Origin: Alkalinema pantanalense
Lineage (GTDB): Bacteria; Cyanobacteriota; Cyanobacteriia; Leptolyngbyales; Leptolyngbyaceae
DNA: 64,000 nucleotides
Direction of reading: 5' to 3'
Assembly: GCF_050753345.1 (NCBI RefSeq)
Contig: NZ_JBLZFX010000006.1
Span: 50,205 to 114,204, forward strand
The position numbers were made by a program, and so were the translations under genes. Under the pieces are notes generated by a model, which was given only the letters and a program-made list of their open reading frames with translations, did not search any database and was not told where the DNA came from. Below, in pieces: positions 39,878 through 49,391 of this stretch; position 1 is the stretch's first letter, and every line of letters starts with the position of its first letter.

Positions 39878-42559
39878 GTGGCTGTTGCCGTTGAAAGTTT
39901 GCTGACCCCTGAAATTTTGCGCCCTGCCCGCTACCTGGGCAATGAAGTTGGCGCAGTTCATAAGCCTTGGGATACTGCGATCGTCCGTTGGTCCCTGACC
40001 TATCCTGAGGTCTATGAGGTGGGAGCATCCAACCTCGGCCACATTATTCTCTATAGCATTATCAACGCCCAGCCGCGTCAATTGTGCGATCGAGCCTACT
40101 TACCCGCACTGGATCTAGCCGAGAAGTTGCGCCAAACCCAGACCCCTTTGTTCGCGGTGGAGTCTCGACGATCACTGACTGAGTTTGACATTTTGGGATT
40201 CAGTTTGTCCTATGAATTGGGGGCAACAAATATTCTGGAAATGTTAGATCTGGCAGGTATCCCCCTCACTTGGCAGGAACGGAATGGCACCGACCATCCC
40301 CTGATTTTTGCTGGGGGACAAACAGCAACCTCAAATCCAGAACCCTACGCCGAGTTCTTTGATTTCATCGTTCTAGGGGATGGAGAGGAATTACTACCGG
40401 AAATTGGGCTGGTTTTGGAAGAAGGTAAGCAGGCTGGCCTTAGTCGGGAAAAATTACTGTTGGATCTAGCTCAAGTGCCTGGTGTCTATGTCCCCCAGTT
40501 CTATGACATGGCTCCAGATGGCTCGGTCACACCCAACCGATCGGACGTACCCCAGAAAATCCTGCGTCGTGTCGCTGTTCCCATTCCTGCCTATTCCATC
40601 GGTCTAGTTCCCTACATGGAGACGGTTCACGATCGACTAACGGTCGAAATTCGCCGAGGCTGTACCCGAGGCTGTCGCTTTTGCCAACCCGGAATGCTAA
40701 CCCGTCCAGCGCGAGACGTGGCCCCGGAGGCTGTCATTGAAGCAATCGAAGAAGGCATGCGGGCAACAGGCTATAACGAATTTTCCCTGCTCTCCCTAAG
40801 TTGCTCCGACTACCTTGCCCTGCCAGCGGTGGGCATGGAAATTAAAAATCGACTCAAGGACGAAAATATTTCCCTATCACTACCCAGTCAGCGGGTCGAT
40901 CGGTTTGATGAAAATATTGCCAATATCCTAGGTGGCAATCGGCCCATGAGCCTTACCTTTGCCCCAGAAGCAGGCACCCAACGGCTACGAGACATTATTA
41001 ATAAAGGACTAACCAATGAGGAACTGCTGCGCGGAGTCAAAACCGCGTGGCAACAGGGCTGGGACAAGGTCAAGCTCTACTTTATGATTGGTCTACCGGG
41101 GGAAACCGATGCTGATGTCCTGGGAATTGTAGAGACCCTGGACTGGCTGCGCCGGGAATGTTCTGCCCGAGGACGGCGACGGCTGGACTTCAATGTCACC
41201 ATTTCCAACTTCACCCCCAAACCCCATACGCCCTTTCAGTGGCACTCCGTTTCCACCACGGAATTTACCCGTAAACAGGAGTTACTCCGATCGGCCTTCC
41301 GAGAACTACGGGGCATTAAGGCAAACTTCACCGATGTCCGCATTTCCGCCATGGAAGACTTCGTGGGACGGGGTGATCGCCGCTTATCTGCCGTTGTGCG
41401 ACGGGCTTGGGAACTGGGGGCCGGCATGGATGCTTGGTGGGAAAGCTTGGATAAAGCCTTTGGAGCTTGGACCCAGGCGATCGCGGAAGCCGGACTGGAC
41501 TGGAAATATCGCCAAGTCGAAGACGGGGAATGGAACATCTTTGCCGCCGATGAAGATATTGGCGGCTACCGTCTGCCCGATTGTCATAAGCCCCTCCCCT
41601 GGGATCACTTAGATACAGGCATTGATAAACAATGGCTACACGACGACCTCAAACGGGCCCTAGAAGCCGCCGTTGTTCCCGATTGTTCCTTTGAGGGGTG
41701 TTCCCACTGTGGGGTATGCAGTGTGGACTTTGGCCATAACGTGGTTGTTTCTCCCCCGGCAATTCCTCAGTTCGAAGGACACTTCAAGCCCAATCAAGAG
41801 CGAGTGCAACGGCTGCGGGTCTGGTATGGCAAGCAGGGGGATATGGCCTTAGTTAGTCATTTAGATTTATTAAGATTATTCGATCGGATTGTGCGGCGAG
41901 CCAGTTTGCCAATTTCCTTTACGGGAGGTTTTCACCCCAGTCCTCGAATTATGCCCGCCAATGCGCTATCCCTAGGGCATACCAGCTCCGGGGAAATTGT
42001 TGATTTTGAATTGGCTCAGTCGATCGAGGTTGAAGACTTTCGCCAGCGCCTCGTGGCGCAGTTACCGACTGATCTTCCCGTCTACCGAGTCGAAGCGGTG
42101 GATTTGACCCAACCTTCCGCAACAGCCTTACTGGAACGGGCGGAATATCAAATTCAAGTGGAACTTGCAACCCAGTCTGAAAAGCCAGAAAAGCAAGATG
42201 ACGCCCAACCAAAGGAAGTCATCCCTCAACCTGAACGCATTCCTCAACCAGAGGATTGGGCCAACTGGGTACAACAGGTACTCGCTCAGTCTGAATGCTG
42301 GATCGATCGCACAACCAAGTCTGGGAAGGTGATTCCCACAAACCTCCGCGATCGGCTGTTTGAATTAGAGCTCGTTTCAGCGAATGGAACAGGAGCCACA
42401 CTGCGCTATCTGGGCAGTTGCAAGAACGATGGCACCATGCTGCGTCCCCACGAAATGGGGATTTTGCTAGAACGGGTGATAGCGCAGCCCCTAAGGTTAA
42501 CTCGGATTCATCGAGTGCAATTAGAATTGGCTGAAGCGGTTCCTGAAGCACCTCGTTGA
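39878..42559 (+). CDS. TIGR03960-type radical SAM protein with DUF2344 C-terminus
   Basis: An 893-residue protein. The N-terminal part (about 1-235) is a B12-binding-like domain (PEVYEVGASNLGHIILYSII; GFSLSYELGATNILEMLDL). The radical SAM core has RRGCTRGCRFCQPG (CxxxCxxC, about residue 268). The C-terminal ~250 residues (from RLRVWYGKQGDMALVSHLDL) are the DUF2344/TIGR03936 domain. The start is GTG at 39878. The family lies next to rne in many cyanobacteria, and so it does here. The substrate is unknown. Confidence 0.92.
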   Translation: MAVAVESLLTPEILRPARYLGNEVGAVHKPWDTAIVRWSLTYPEVYEVGASNLGHIILYSIINAQPRQLCDRAYLPALDLAEKLRQTQTPLFAVESRRSLTEFDILGFSLSYELGATNILEMLDLAGIPLTWQERNGTDHPLIFAGGQTATSNPEPYAEFFDFIVLGDGEELLPEIGLVLEEGKQAGLSREKLLLDLAQVPGVYVPQFYDMAPDGSVTPNRSDVPQKILRRVAVPIPAYSIGLVPYMETVHDRLTVEIRRGCTRGCRFCQPGMLTRPARDVAPEAVIEAIEEGMRATGYNEFSLLSLSCSDYLALPAVGMEIKNRLKDENISLSLPSQRVDRFDENIANILGGNRPMSLTFAPEAGTQRLRDIINKGLTNEELLRGVKTAWQQGWDKVKLYFMIGLPGETDADVLGIVETLDWLRRECSARGRRRLDFNVTISNFTPKPHTPFQWHSVSTTEFTRKQELLRSAFRELRGIKANFTDVRISAMEDFVGRGDRRLSAVVRRAWELGAGMDAWWESLDKAFGAWTQAIAEAGLDWKYRQVEDGEWNIFAADEDIGGYRLPDCHKPLPWDHLDTGIDKQWLHDDLKRALEAAVVPDCSFEGCSHCGVCSVDFGHNVVVSPPAIPQFEGHFKPNQERVQRLRVWYGKQGDMALVSHLDLLRLFDRIVRRASLPISFTGGFHPSPRIMPANALSLGHTSSGEIVDFELAQSIEVEDFRQRLVAQLPTDLPVYRVEAVDLTQPSATALLERAEYQIQVELATQSEKPEKQDDAQPKEVIPQPERIPQPEDWANWVQQVLAQSECWIDRTTKSGKVIPTNLRDRLFELELVSANGTGATLRYLGSCKNDGTMLRPHEMGILLERVIAQPLRLTRIHRVQLELAEAVPEAPR

Positions 42560-43040
42560 AATTCCTGAAGCAGTTAGCTGGGATCAGTATGACGGATAGG
42601 GTGGTATGCCCTTTTTCAGTTTGTGTCAAGATTTTTAAGGATGGTGCGTGGCAGAATGATCCCGACAAGCTATAATGCTTTGCAATAGAGATTGTTGTGG
42701 ACGGATCGTCCCTGTTAGGTGCTGCTGGATGTGATTTTGTCACCAAGAACAATCTCCGATAAGCTTAGGTTTTTTACACCTTCTATAGAAATGCGCCGAT
42801 CCAACTCGTGAGGTTGAAGTTGGTTGATTTCTGGAGCGATCGTTAGCTTCCCGCTGGAAGTCGGTTGCAAGCTAAGGGGGTTTTCTTGAGATGTTTCGGA
42901 AACCCAGTTGCAATCCTGTCCACTCACCTCAAGGTTTATTTTTTGGTTTATTTCCAAATCGATTCGCGCTGAATTCAGCCATCCACCAGAAGTGAACGAT
43001 CCTCGGAGGGGCTGATCGACGCCAAATTTGAGGAAGTTGA
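42560..43040 (+). promoter_or_regulatory. Long leader and promoter region of rne
   Basis: About 480 bases between the radical SAM stop and the RNase E start. A good -10 box TATAAT lies at 42671-42676, with a weak -35 (TGGCAG, 42649-42654, 16-nt spacer). That would place the RNA start near 42684 and leave a leader of about 355 nt. Long rne leaders are used for autoregulation by RNase E in other cyanobacteria. A reverse-strand open frame in this region overlaps the rne start and is probably not a gene. Confidence 0.5.
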
Positions 43041-45218
43041 ATGTCAAAGCAAATTGTTATTGCAGAACAACACCGCATTGCGGCTGTTTTCGCAGAAGAT
43101 CAGATTCAAGAACTAATCGTTGCAACGGGAACCCATCAGGTCAGTGATATTTATCTCGGCATTGTTGAAAATGTCCTTCCCGGCATTGATGCAGCCTTTG
43201 TCAATATTGGGGATTCTGAACGAAATGGGTTTATCCATGTCAGCGATCTAGGTCCCCTACGGCTCAAGCGATCGGCGGGGTCAATCACAGAGTTACTGGC
43301 ACCGCAGCAAAAAGTACTAGTGCAGGTAATGAAAGAACCGACGGGCAGTAAAGGTCCTCGGCTCACGGGAAATGTTTCCCTTCCCGGTCGCTATTTGGTT
43401 TTGATGCCCAATGGACGGGGAGTGAACCTGTCCCGCCGCATTACCAATGAGAATGAACGCAATCGTTTACGTGCCCTAGCGATTTTGATTAAACCCGCTG
43501 GCATGGGAATGGTGGTACGCACCGAAGCCGACGGCGTACCGGAAGAAGCCATCATTGAAGATTTGGAAATGCTGCAACGGCAGTGGGAAAACGTCTTGCA
43601 GGAAGCTACGTCTACCCGTGCTCCAGCTTTGCTGAACCGAGATGATGACTTTGTACAACGGGTTTTACGGGATGTCTATAGCGGCGATGTCAACCGCATC
43701 GTTGTGGACTCGGTTCCCGGCCTGAAACGGGTTAAGCAACACTTGACCAATTGGGGGGGCGGTAAACTCCCCCAAGGCGTGTTGATTGATCAGCACCGCG
43801 ATCGGGGGTCGATTCTGGAATATTTCCGGGTGAATGCGGCCATCCGCGAAGCCATGAAACCTCGCGTGGATCTGCCTTCCGGGGGCTACATCATTATTGA
43901 AAAAACCGAAGCGTTAACCGTTATCGATGTCAACTCCGGTTCCTTCACCCGATCGGCAACGGCCCGCGAAACCGTCCTCTGGACCAACTGCGAAGCAGCA
44001 ACAGAAATTGCTCGTCAGCTACGCCTACGAAATATTGCAGGGGTAATTGTGGTGGATTTCATCGATATGGAATCCCGTCGCGACCAGTTGCAAGTGCTGG
44101 AACACTTTAATAAAGCTCTCCGGGCTGATAAGGCGAAACCCCAAATTGCTCAATTAACAGAACTAGGCTTGGTTGAGTTAACGCGTAAGCGCCAAGGGAA
44201 AAATATTTACGAACTCTTCGGTCAACCCTGTCATACCTGTGCTGGATTGGGGCTAACGGCTCAGCTACCAGGTGAAGGGGTGTCTGCGATCGATCTAGCC
44301 GCTGTGGAACGTCTAGCTGCGACAGAGCCCCGCGATCGTATCGATCGTGGGAGCGAAACCCGTCGGGCCGAGTCTCGTCGCGAGCCCCAGCCAAGCTACG
44401 AAGCTCCCCGTCCTAACTTTGACGAATTTGAGACTGAATCCAACGAAGGGGATTTAGAGCTACTGCACCATCCCAGCTACCAAGAACGGGGTCGGAGCCG
44501 TCGCCGTCGCCGTCGTCCAGGAGACCCCTTTGTCAAAGAGACCTTTAGCAAAGAACCCTTCAGCAAAGAACCGTCACCTAAAGACTCTCTAGCGACAAAA
44601 GCTACACCTTGGGAAGAATCCAGTCGTTACCCGATCGGAACTGGATCACCCATGCCATCTCTCGCCCGAGGCAATGGAAGCCCTGTCCCTGTAGAAGAAT
44701 CTCCCGTTCGAGAAGCTCGTCCGGAGCGCGGAGAACGTCCGGAGCGAGAAGAACGTCGCAGTCGCAGTCGCCGCGATCGTTTCCCGACTGAACCCCCAGA
44801 AATTGTGCATGTGGAAATGACCGAAGAGGAACAGGAAGTTTATGCTTTGATGGGAGTGTCTCCCCTCATCCTCTCGCCTCAGGAGGTTAAAAACCCGAAA
44901 GCAGCTCTAATTTCTGTTTTTTTGCCGGGAGAAGCGCCCCCTGTACCCGAAACTTTCGCTACCCCGATCAGTGATTACGAAGAAGGAGAGGAGTTGGAGG
45001 TTGCCACTGCAAAATTTGCGGCAAGTTCGATGACAGCTCTAGAGGAAAGCAGCGAAGATGAATCATTTGCCAGTGATTCTGGATTCTCTAGACCTTCGCG
45101 TGCTCCCATGGAGGAACCCAGCAATTTTGAACAAGGTTCTGACGATCGTAGTTCTGATAACGACGGTCGAATCCGCCGCCGCCGCCGCCGTTCCTCAGCA
45201 GTCTTAGAAGAAGATTAA
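43041..45218 (+). CDS. rne: Ribonuclease E/G
   Basis: A 725-residue endonuclease for RNA decay and processing. The S1 RNA-binding domain is at about 35-110 (VSDIYLGIVENVLPGIDAAF). The catalytic DNase-I-like domain has the two metal Asp motifs AVTVIDVNSGSF-like (VIDVNSGSFT) and IVVDFIDMESRRDQ. The Zn-link Cys pair is QPCHTCAGLG. The C-terminal ~300 residues are disordered, Glu/Arg/Pro-rich, and end with an Arg-rich RRRRRRSSAVLEED. In cyanobacteria such an RRRRRRSSA-like tail binds PNPase (established for Anabaena). It is upstream of rnhB as in many cyanobacteria. Confidence 0.96.
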   Translation: MSKQIVIAEQHRIAAVFAEDQIQELIVATGTHQVSDIYLGIVENVLPGIDAAFVNIGDSERNGFIHVSDLGPLRLKRSAGSITELLAPQQKVLVQVMKEPTGSKGPRLTGNVSLPGRYLVLMPNGRGVNLSRRITNENERNRLRALAILIKPAGMGMVVRTEADGVPEEAIIEDLEMLQRQWENVLQEATSTRAPALLNRDDDFVQRVLRDVYSGDVNRIVVDSVPGLKRVKQHLTNWGGGKLPQGVLIDQHRDRGSILEYFRVNAAIREAMKPRVDLPSGGYIIIEKTEALTVIDVNSGSFTRSATARETVLWTNCEAATEIARQLRLRNIAGVIVVDFIDMESRRDQLQVLEHFNKALRADKAKPQIAQLTELGLVELTRKRQGKNIYELFGQPCHTCAGLGLTAQLPGEGVSAIDLAAVERLAATEPRDRIDRGSETRRAESRREPQPSYEAPRPNFDEFETESNEGDLELLHHPSYQERGRSRRRRRRPGDPFVKETFSKEPFSKEPSPKDSLATKATPWEESSRYPIGTGSPMPSLARGNGSPVPVEESPVREARPERGERPEREERRSRSRRDRFPTEPPEIVHVEMTEEEQEVYALMGVSPLILSPQEVKNPKAALISVFLPGEAPPVPETFATPISDYEEGEELEVATAKFAASSMTALEESSEDESFASDSGFSRPSRAPMEEPSNFEQGSDDRSSDNDGRIRRRRRRSSAVLEED

Positions 45219-45632
45219 TTGATATCCGGGCTTTACCATTGCCAAGAGCTTTGGTTTTCCAAGCTTTTTCAGGGAATCTTTCTCAGGCAATATTGGGTTA
45301 AATTGAGTTGAACTAAGTGACACTTCTACTCCGTGGAAGTGTCACTTAACCTATGGGCTTAAAATACAAAAACGCTAAACCGTGTAATCACATTTTGCAT
45401 CATGTCTTGCATAACAGCGCAAAGGTATCAGCACAAAGGTATCAGCACAAAGGCGGTACGGAACCTTTCGATGGGCAATATCGCAATAGCAACACTTCAA
45501 TCACGGCCTTTCGATAACAGTATTTCAACCATTATTTTGATCGCTAATATTTAATCGCTAACCTCAGTGAGTATTTATACTCAGTCAGCATTTATTAGAT
45601 GGCGTTGAATGGAAAGCTGGAGGAGAATCTAG
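45219..45632. other. Intergenic region between rne and rnhB
   Basis: About 410 bases without a gene. A 13-bp hairpin (TAAGTGACACTTC/GAAGTGTCACTTA, 45314-45348) lies about 100 nt past the rne stop and may end the rne mRNA, though no T run follows. A 14-bp direct repeat (CAAAGGTATCAGCA) occurs 2.4 times at 45420-45453. Otherwise nothing is recognised. Confidence 0.6.
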
Positions 45633-46277
45633 ATGGTACAGGATCCAACGCTAACCATAGAGCAGGGCTTTTGGACAACAGGATTACTGCGCGTTGCAGG
45701 AGTTGATGAAGCAGGCTTAGGGTGCTTAGCAGGGCCGATCGTTGCAGCAGCCATCATTTTGCCGCCAGGAGTGACCCCGATTCCAGGGGTGCGCGATTCT
45801 AAACAAGTCTCTGCGGCCAAACGGATTCAGTTGTTACCCCACATCCAAGCTCAAGCAATCGCTTTGGGAGTGGGCATGGCCTCGGTGGAAGAGGTTGATC
45901 AATGGAACGTTTTACGGGCATCCTACCTAGCCATGCAACGGGCACTGTCGCGGGTTGCGCCCGTGGAACATGCTTTGATTGATGGACGAGAAATCCACCG
46001 GGCCGATCTCGGCAATGTAACCACCATCATCCATGGAGATGCTCTTTCTTACAGCATTGCCTGTGCCTCGATCGTAGCAAAGGTACGACGTGACCGGCTC
46101 ATGCAACGTCTGGCACAACGTTATCCCGGCTATGGCTGGGAACAAAATGCTGGGTATGGAACCAAGCACCATCGAGAGGCACTACAAACCTTGGGGATTA
46201 CACCTTGGCACCGCAAAAGCTATGCTCCTGTGCAGGCAGCAATGCAGAATAGGTCGATCCAGACTAGCTTGATATAG
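45633..46277 (+). CDS. rnhB: Ribonuclease HII with a Gly-Leu-Gly substitution
   Basis: A 214-residue RNase HII that cuts RNA in RNA/DNA hybrids, including single ribonucleotides. The first catalytic Asp-Glu is in GVDEAGLGCLAGPIVAAA (about residue 25), the third acid in HALIDGREI and the fourth in AKVRRDRLM. In other RNases HII the DE is followed by a Gly-Arg-Gly motif used to read the 2'-hydroxyl at RNA-DNA junctions; here the Arg is Leu (residue 29). DSKQVSAAKR is also slightly different from the usual DSKKLS. The gene follows rne in the common cyanobacterial order. Confidence 0.9.
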   Translation: MVQDPTLTIEQGFWTTGLLRVAGVDEAGLGCLAGPIVAAAIILPPGVTPIPGVRDSKQVSAAKRIQLLPHIQAQAIALGVGMASVEEVDQWNVLRASYLAMQRALSRVAPVEHALIDGREIHRADLGNVTTIIHGDALSYSIACASIVAKVRRDRLMQRLAQRYPGYGWEQNAGYGTKHHREALQTLGITPWHRKSYAPVQAAMQNRSIQTSLI

Positions 46278-46306
46278 ACTGTCAAGGAATATAGACTGTC
46301 AAGGAT
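46273..46306. repeat. 17-bp tandem duplication at the rnhB stop
   Basis: TATAGACTGTCAAGGA-A/T occurs at 46273-46289 and 46290-46306 (one end base differs). The first copy includes the rnhB stop codon and the second reaches the end of the convergent DUF1997 gene. Confidence 0.88.
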
Positions 46307-46309
46307 TCC

Positions 46310-46876
46310 TTATTGCCGCCCTCTGTTTATCAGCGCTAGTTCAGCCTGTTGGTGGATTGCCCAGTCTTGATAATCTTGTAAGAGCTGCATCATAAGACGT
46401 TGCTTTACCGTTAGTAGAATACTATTTAACAAAGCAGTTCCCGTTGCTTCAATGAGGGATTTCGGCATCAGCTTAAAGGGCATCGGCAGATCCACACCCA
46501 CCATCAAATCTGCTTGACCTTTCAATACAGTTTCTCCCTGCATCACGACCGGGTAGAGTTCTCCTTCCAAACTGAACTGAAAACGATCGCGAAAGAGTTC
46601 CAAGCCTTGCAATTCACATCGAGATGAACTGATCGTGACATGTCCTTGATCGGTCGTAATGACTCGTAGATCCACCACGGGCTTCAACTTCAGGTTCATA
46701 AAATTCAACGGAGCCACCCGAAATTGGTAGTACTCATCGTCAAATTGGGTTACACGATCGGGCGTGGCGAGGGAGTAGACTAAACGCTGAGATTGGCGAA
46801 GATAGGAGTGAATCGGAATGGGTTGACTGGGAACGCGAAGATCAATGGTTTGAGAGGAGGCGAAGCAAGTATCCAT
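46310..46876 (-). CDS. DUF1997 family protein
   Basis: A 188-residue protein of a family found in cyanobacteria and plastid-bearing plants; function unknown. Visible are the FDDEYYQFRVAPLNFMNLKL segment, an ELYPVVMQGETVLKGQADLMVGVDL middle and an ALLNSILLTVKQRLMMQLLQDYQDWA helix at the end. The start is ATG 46876, chosen over an upstream TTG. It is convergent with rnhB, with about 30 nt between, and is divergent from pheA. Confidence 0.87.
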   Translation of the reverse strand: MDTCFASSQTIDLRVPSQPIPIHSYLRQSQRLVYSLATPDRVTQFDDEYYQFRVAPLNFMNLKLKPVVDLRVITTDQGHVTISSSRCELQGLELFRDRFQFSLEGELYPVVMQGETVLKGQADLMVGVDLPMPFKLMPKSLIEATGTALLNSILLTVKQRLMMQLLQDYQDWAIHQQAELALINRGRQ

Positions 46877-47135
46877 AGACAAAAATGGAGGAAGGGAACC
46901 AGAGATTTACGGATTTTCAAGTTGCACTTAATTCAATTTTAGAAAATGAAACCGCTTTCTCAGGATTTTCACTGAAGTATAGGATAGTCAGGTACCCCAT
47001 CTGGATTACCTTCATAAATTGCAGTTTTTCTTAAATTGCAGGTTTACCGATCCACTGCCTTCCACTGACCCACAGTTTTGGCTGACCAACGCCTTTAGCT
47101 GACCTCAGAAATTCTCTTAACTATCAATTAATAAT

Positions 47136-47990
47136 ATGCAAGTCACGATTGGCCACCTTGGCCCTACGGGCACCTATGCTGAAATGGCAGCCCTAACCTT
47201 TCAAACCTGGCTCCAAGAAGACCGTAGTCAAGCTTCTGTTTTAGCGGCCTATCCCACGATCGCCCAAACCCTCCAAGCCGTAGCCCAGAACCAAGTCGAT
47301 TTGGCGATCGTTCCCGTCGAAAATTCGGTGGAAGGCGGTGTCACGATGACAATGGATACCCTATGGCAGCTTGATCAGTTACAAATTCAGCATGCCTTGA
47401 CCATTCCTATCCACCATGCGCTGATTTCCTGTGCCCAGCAGATCGGTGAAATTCAGACTGTCTATTCCCATCCTCAAGCCCTAGCCCAATGCCAACACTG
47501 GTTAGCCACCCATCTCCCCCAAGCCCAAGCTCAAGCGACTAACTCCACAACCGAAGCCTTAACGACCCTCAGCCAAAAGCCAACGATCGGCGCGATCGCC
47601 TCCCAACGCGCTGCGGCACTCTACAAGCTGCCAATTTTAGCCTGTCCTATCAATGACTACCCAGATAATCAAACTCGATTTCTAGTCCTCAGTCGCGAAG
47701 ACTCTCCTGGAGGAACTTATACCTCCTTAGCATTTAGCATTGCCGCTAATCGGCCGGGGAGCCTGCTCAAAATGCTACAAATTTTTGCCGATCGAGAAAT
47801 CAACCTCAGCCGCATTGAATCACGCCCCAGTAAGCGATCGATGGGGGATTATCTGTTTTTCCTCGACCTAGAAGCCGATGCGAGAGATCCCATCACAAAA
47901 GCCGCTTTGCGGGCACTCATGGCCCAAGCTGAGACCGTCAAACTGTTTGGCAGCTATGACCTCAAAAATTATACGGAAGCCTCTAAATGA
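47136..47990 (+). CDS. pheA: Prephenate dehydratase
   Basis: A 284-residue enzyme making phenylpyruvate from prephenate in phenylalanine synthesis. The N-terminal PDT domain has HLGPTGTYAEMAAL and DLAIVPVENSVEGGVTMTMD (the catalytic TRF appears as NQTRFLVLS). The C-terminal ACT domain (about 200-280) has ANRPGSLLKMLQIFADREIN and the ESRPSKRSMGDYLFFLD motif for feedback by Phe. There is no chorismate mutase domain, which is normal for cyanobacteria. Confidence 0.96.
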   Translation: MQVTIGHLGPTGTYAEMAALTFQTWLQEDRSQASVLAAYPTIAQTLQAVAQNQVDLAIVPVENSVEGGVTMTMDTLWQLDQLQIQHALTIPIHHALISCAQQIGEIQTVYSHPQALAQCQHWLATHLPQAQAQATNSTTEALTTLSQKPTIGAIASQRAAALYKLPILACPINDYPDNQTRFLVLSREDSPGGTYTSLAFSIAANRPGSLLKMLQIFADREINLSRIESRPSKRSMGDYLFFLDLEADARDPITKAALRALMAQAETVKLFGSYDLKNYTEASK

Positions 47991-48063
47991 TCTCCTAACC
48001 ATAGGGCAAATGCTTGCTGGCTATGGCTTGCACAGGCTTCTATCGCTAATACTTAGAATCATA

Positions 48064-48717
48064 CTAATTTGGGAAATCGCCCCCCAAAGTATCTTTCAAA
48101 ACGGTTCTTGCCGCCAGATGTTTGCGCGTCGAGGCTAAAATTTCGATTTCCCGTTCTAACCGGGCTGCTGTGTTTTGAATTTCTAAGAGCCCCTGTTGTT
48201 CCTCTGGCACCCCCCGCAGATTACTCGCTACCCAATAGGACAACTCGATCGGAGTTGTAGGTAGGTCATCCGGCAAGTCCATCGTTTCTCCAGTCAATTT
48301 ACCCGATAGACGAACAACATCCCGCAAAAGTTGATCCACTTCTTGGGTTAAAGGCCGCAAATCCTGTTGGGTCGGTTCATCTTCTAACCATTCCACCAGA
48401 CCAACACGATAAGGTTTTTCGCGAACATAGTCCAAGACTCGAAATCGTTGCTGGCCTAAGGTCAAGATTTCCATGCGATCGTCAGGGAGACGATAAAACT
48501 GAACGATTTCTGCGCAACAACCCACTAATGCAGGCTCACCCTTGACCTGATCCCACATCAACACCCCAAATTGCCGATCGGTTTCAAGAATCGTATTCAT
48601 CATGATGCGATAGCGAAACTCAAAAATATGCAGCGGGAGTGGCCGTCCCGGAAAAAGCACTAGTCCCGGCAATGGAAAAAGAGGGAGTTCACGAACCGCG
48701 ATCGAAGAGAAAGCCAT
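48064..48717 (-). CDS. LON-type substrate-binding domain protein
   Basis: A 217-residue protein with the Lon N-terminal (PUA-like) fold. It begins MAFSSIAVRELPLFPLPGLVLFPG and carries LHIFEFRYRIMM and QRFRVLDYVREKPYRVGLVEW. It lacks AAA and protease domains, so it may be a substrate-binding or regulatory partner of a Lon-like protease. Its neighbours are pheA (convergent) and rpsJ. Function unclear. Confidence 0.88.
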   Translation of the reverse strand: MAFSSIAVRELPLFPLPGLVLFPGRPLPLHIFEFRYRIMMNTILETDRQFGVLMWDQVKGEPALVGCCAEIVQFYRLPDDRMEILTLGQQRFRVLDYVREKPYRVGLVEWLEDEPTQQDLRPLTQEVDQLLRDVVRLSGKLTGETMDLPDDLPTTPIELSYWVASNLRGVPEEQQGLLEIQNTAARLEREIEILASTRKHLAARTVLKDTLGGDFPN

Positions 48718-48820
48718 GGGAATTGATAGGGATGATGAGAAACGTTTCTTACTTTTCTTAATGTATCCGATTGAGTTACTCAGTCATGTAAGGATGACCA
48801 AACATCGACCGAAAATGCAC

Positions 48821-48860
48821 AAAAAACGGTTCTTACTCCACTTGAGTAAGAGCCGTTTTG
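48821..48860 (-). terminator. Terminator of the str operon after rpsJ
   Basis: On the minus strand AAAACGGCTCTTACTC and GAGTAAGAACCGTTTT pair over about 15 bp, with one G-T pair, and run into TT. It begins 42 nt after the rpsJ stop. Confidence 0.9.
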
Positions 48861-48901
48861 CAAACCATGATTTTCAAATCATGAATCCGTCAATTGAGAT
48901 A

Positions 48902-49219
48902 TTAAAGCTTAACTTCAATATCAACCCCTGCGGGCAAATCTAATTTCATCAACGCATCAATCGTCTTAGACGAAGGTTGGTAAATATCAATGATGCGACG
49001 GTGGGTACGCGTTTCAAAATGCTCACGGGAGTCCTTATCTACGTGGGGAGAGCGAAGGACACAATAAATCCGGCGCTTAGTCGGGAGGGGAATGGGGCCG
49101 ATCGCAGTTGCATTAGTGCGATTCGCAGTATCTACAATTTTTTCGCAGGAGGTATCCAGAAGACGGCGATCAAATGCCTTGAGACGAATCCGGATTTTTT
49201 GCTGTTGAATCGTTGCCAT
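48902..49219 (-). CDS. rpsJ: 30S ribosomal protein S10
   Basis: A 105-residue small-subunit protein that also takes part in antitermination as NusE. It begins MATIQQQKIRIRLKAFDRRL and has the TGPIPLPTKRRIYCVLRSPH segment and the closing LPAGVDIEVKL. It is the last gene of the str operon, 172 nt after tuf, with a strong hairpin in the gap. Confidence 0.97.
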   Translation of the reverse strand: MATIQQQKIRIRLKAFDRRLLDTSCEKIVDTANRTNATAIGPIPLPTKRRIYCVLRSPHVDKDSREHFETRTHRRIIDIYQPSSKTIDALMKLDLPAGVDIEVKL

Positions 49220-49345
49220 TAAAAATGCCTGTCTATATTGTCAAGGTTCAGATCACATTCAGCGCTGAAATAACAAAACTGGTGATCAATGCTAAGGTCA
49301 ACGCTGAGAACAAGAAGGAAAATCACCAAGAATGAATCACAGAAA

Positions 49346-49379
49346 TCACTGGGGGAAATTTATCAATTTCCCCCAGTGA
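49346..49379 (-). terminator. Strong hairpin between tuf and rpsJ
   Basis: TCACTGGGGGAAATT and AATTTCCCCCAGTGA are perfect 15-bp complements with a 4-nt loop. It lies 12 nt past the tuf stop on the minus strand and is followed by TTTCTG. It may partly terminate or protect the tuf mRNA and so set the tuf/rpsJ ratio. Confidence 0.7.
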
Positions 49380-49391
49380 CCCTAAGTCATT

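Noticed and set aside
42715..43047. Minus-strand open frame of 110 residues in the rne leader
   Set aside because: It overlaps the rne start codon on the other strand, has no recognisable motif or ribosome-binding site, and fits better as a chance frame in the leader.
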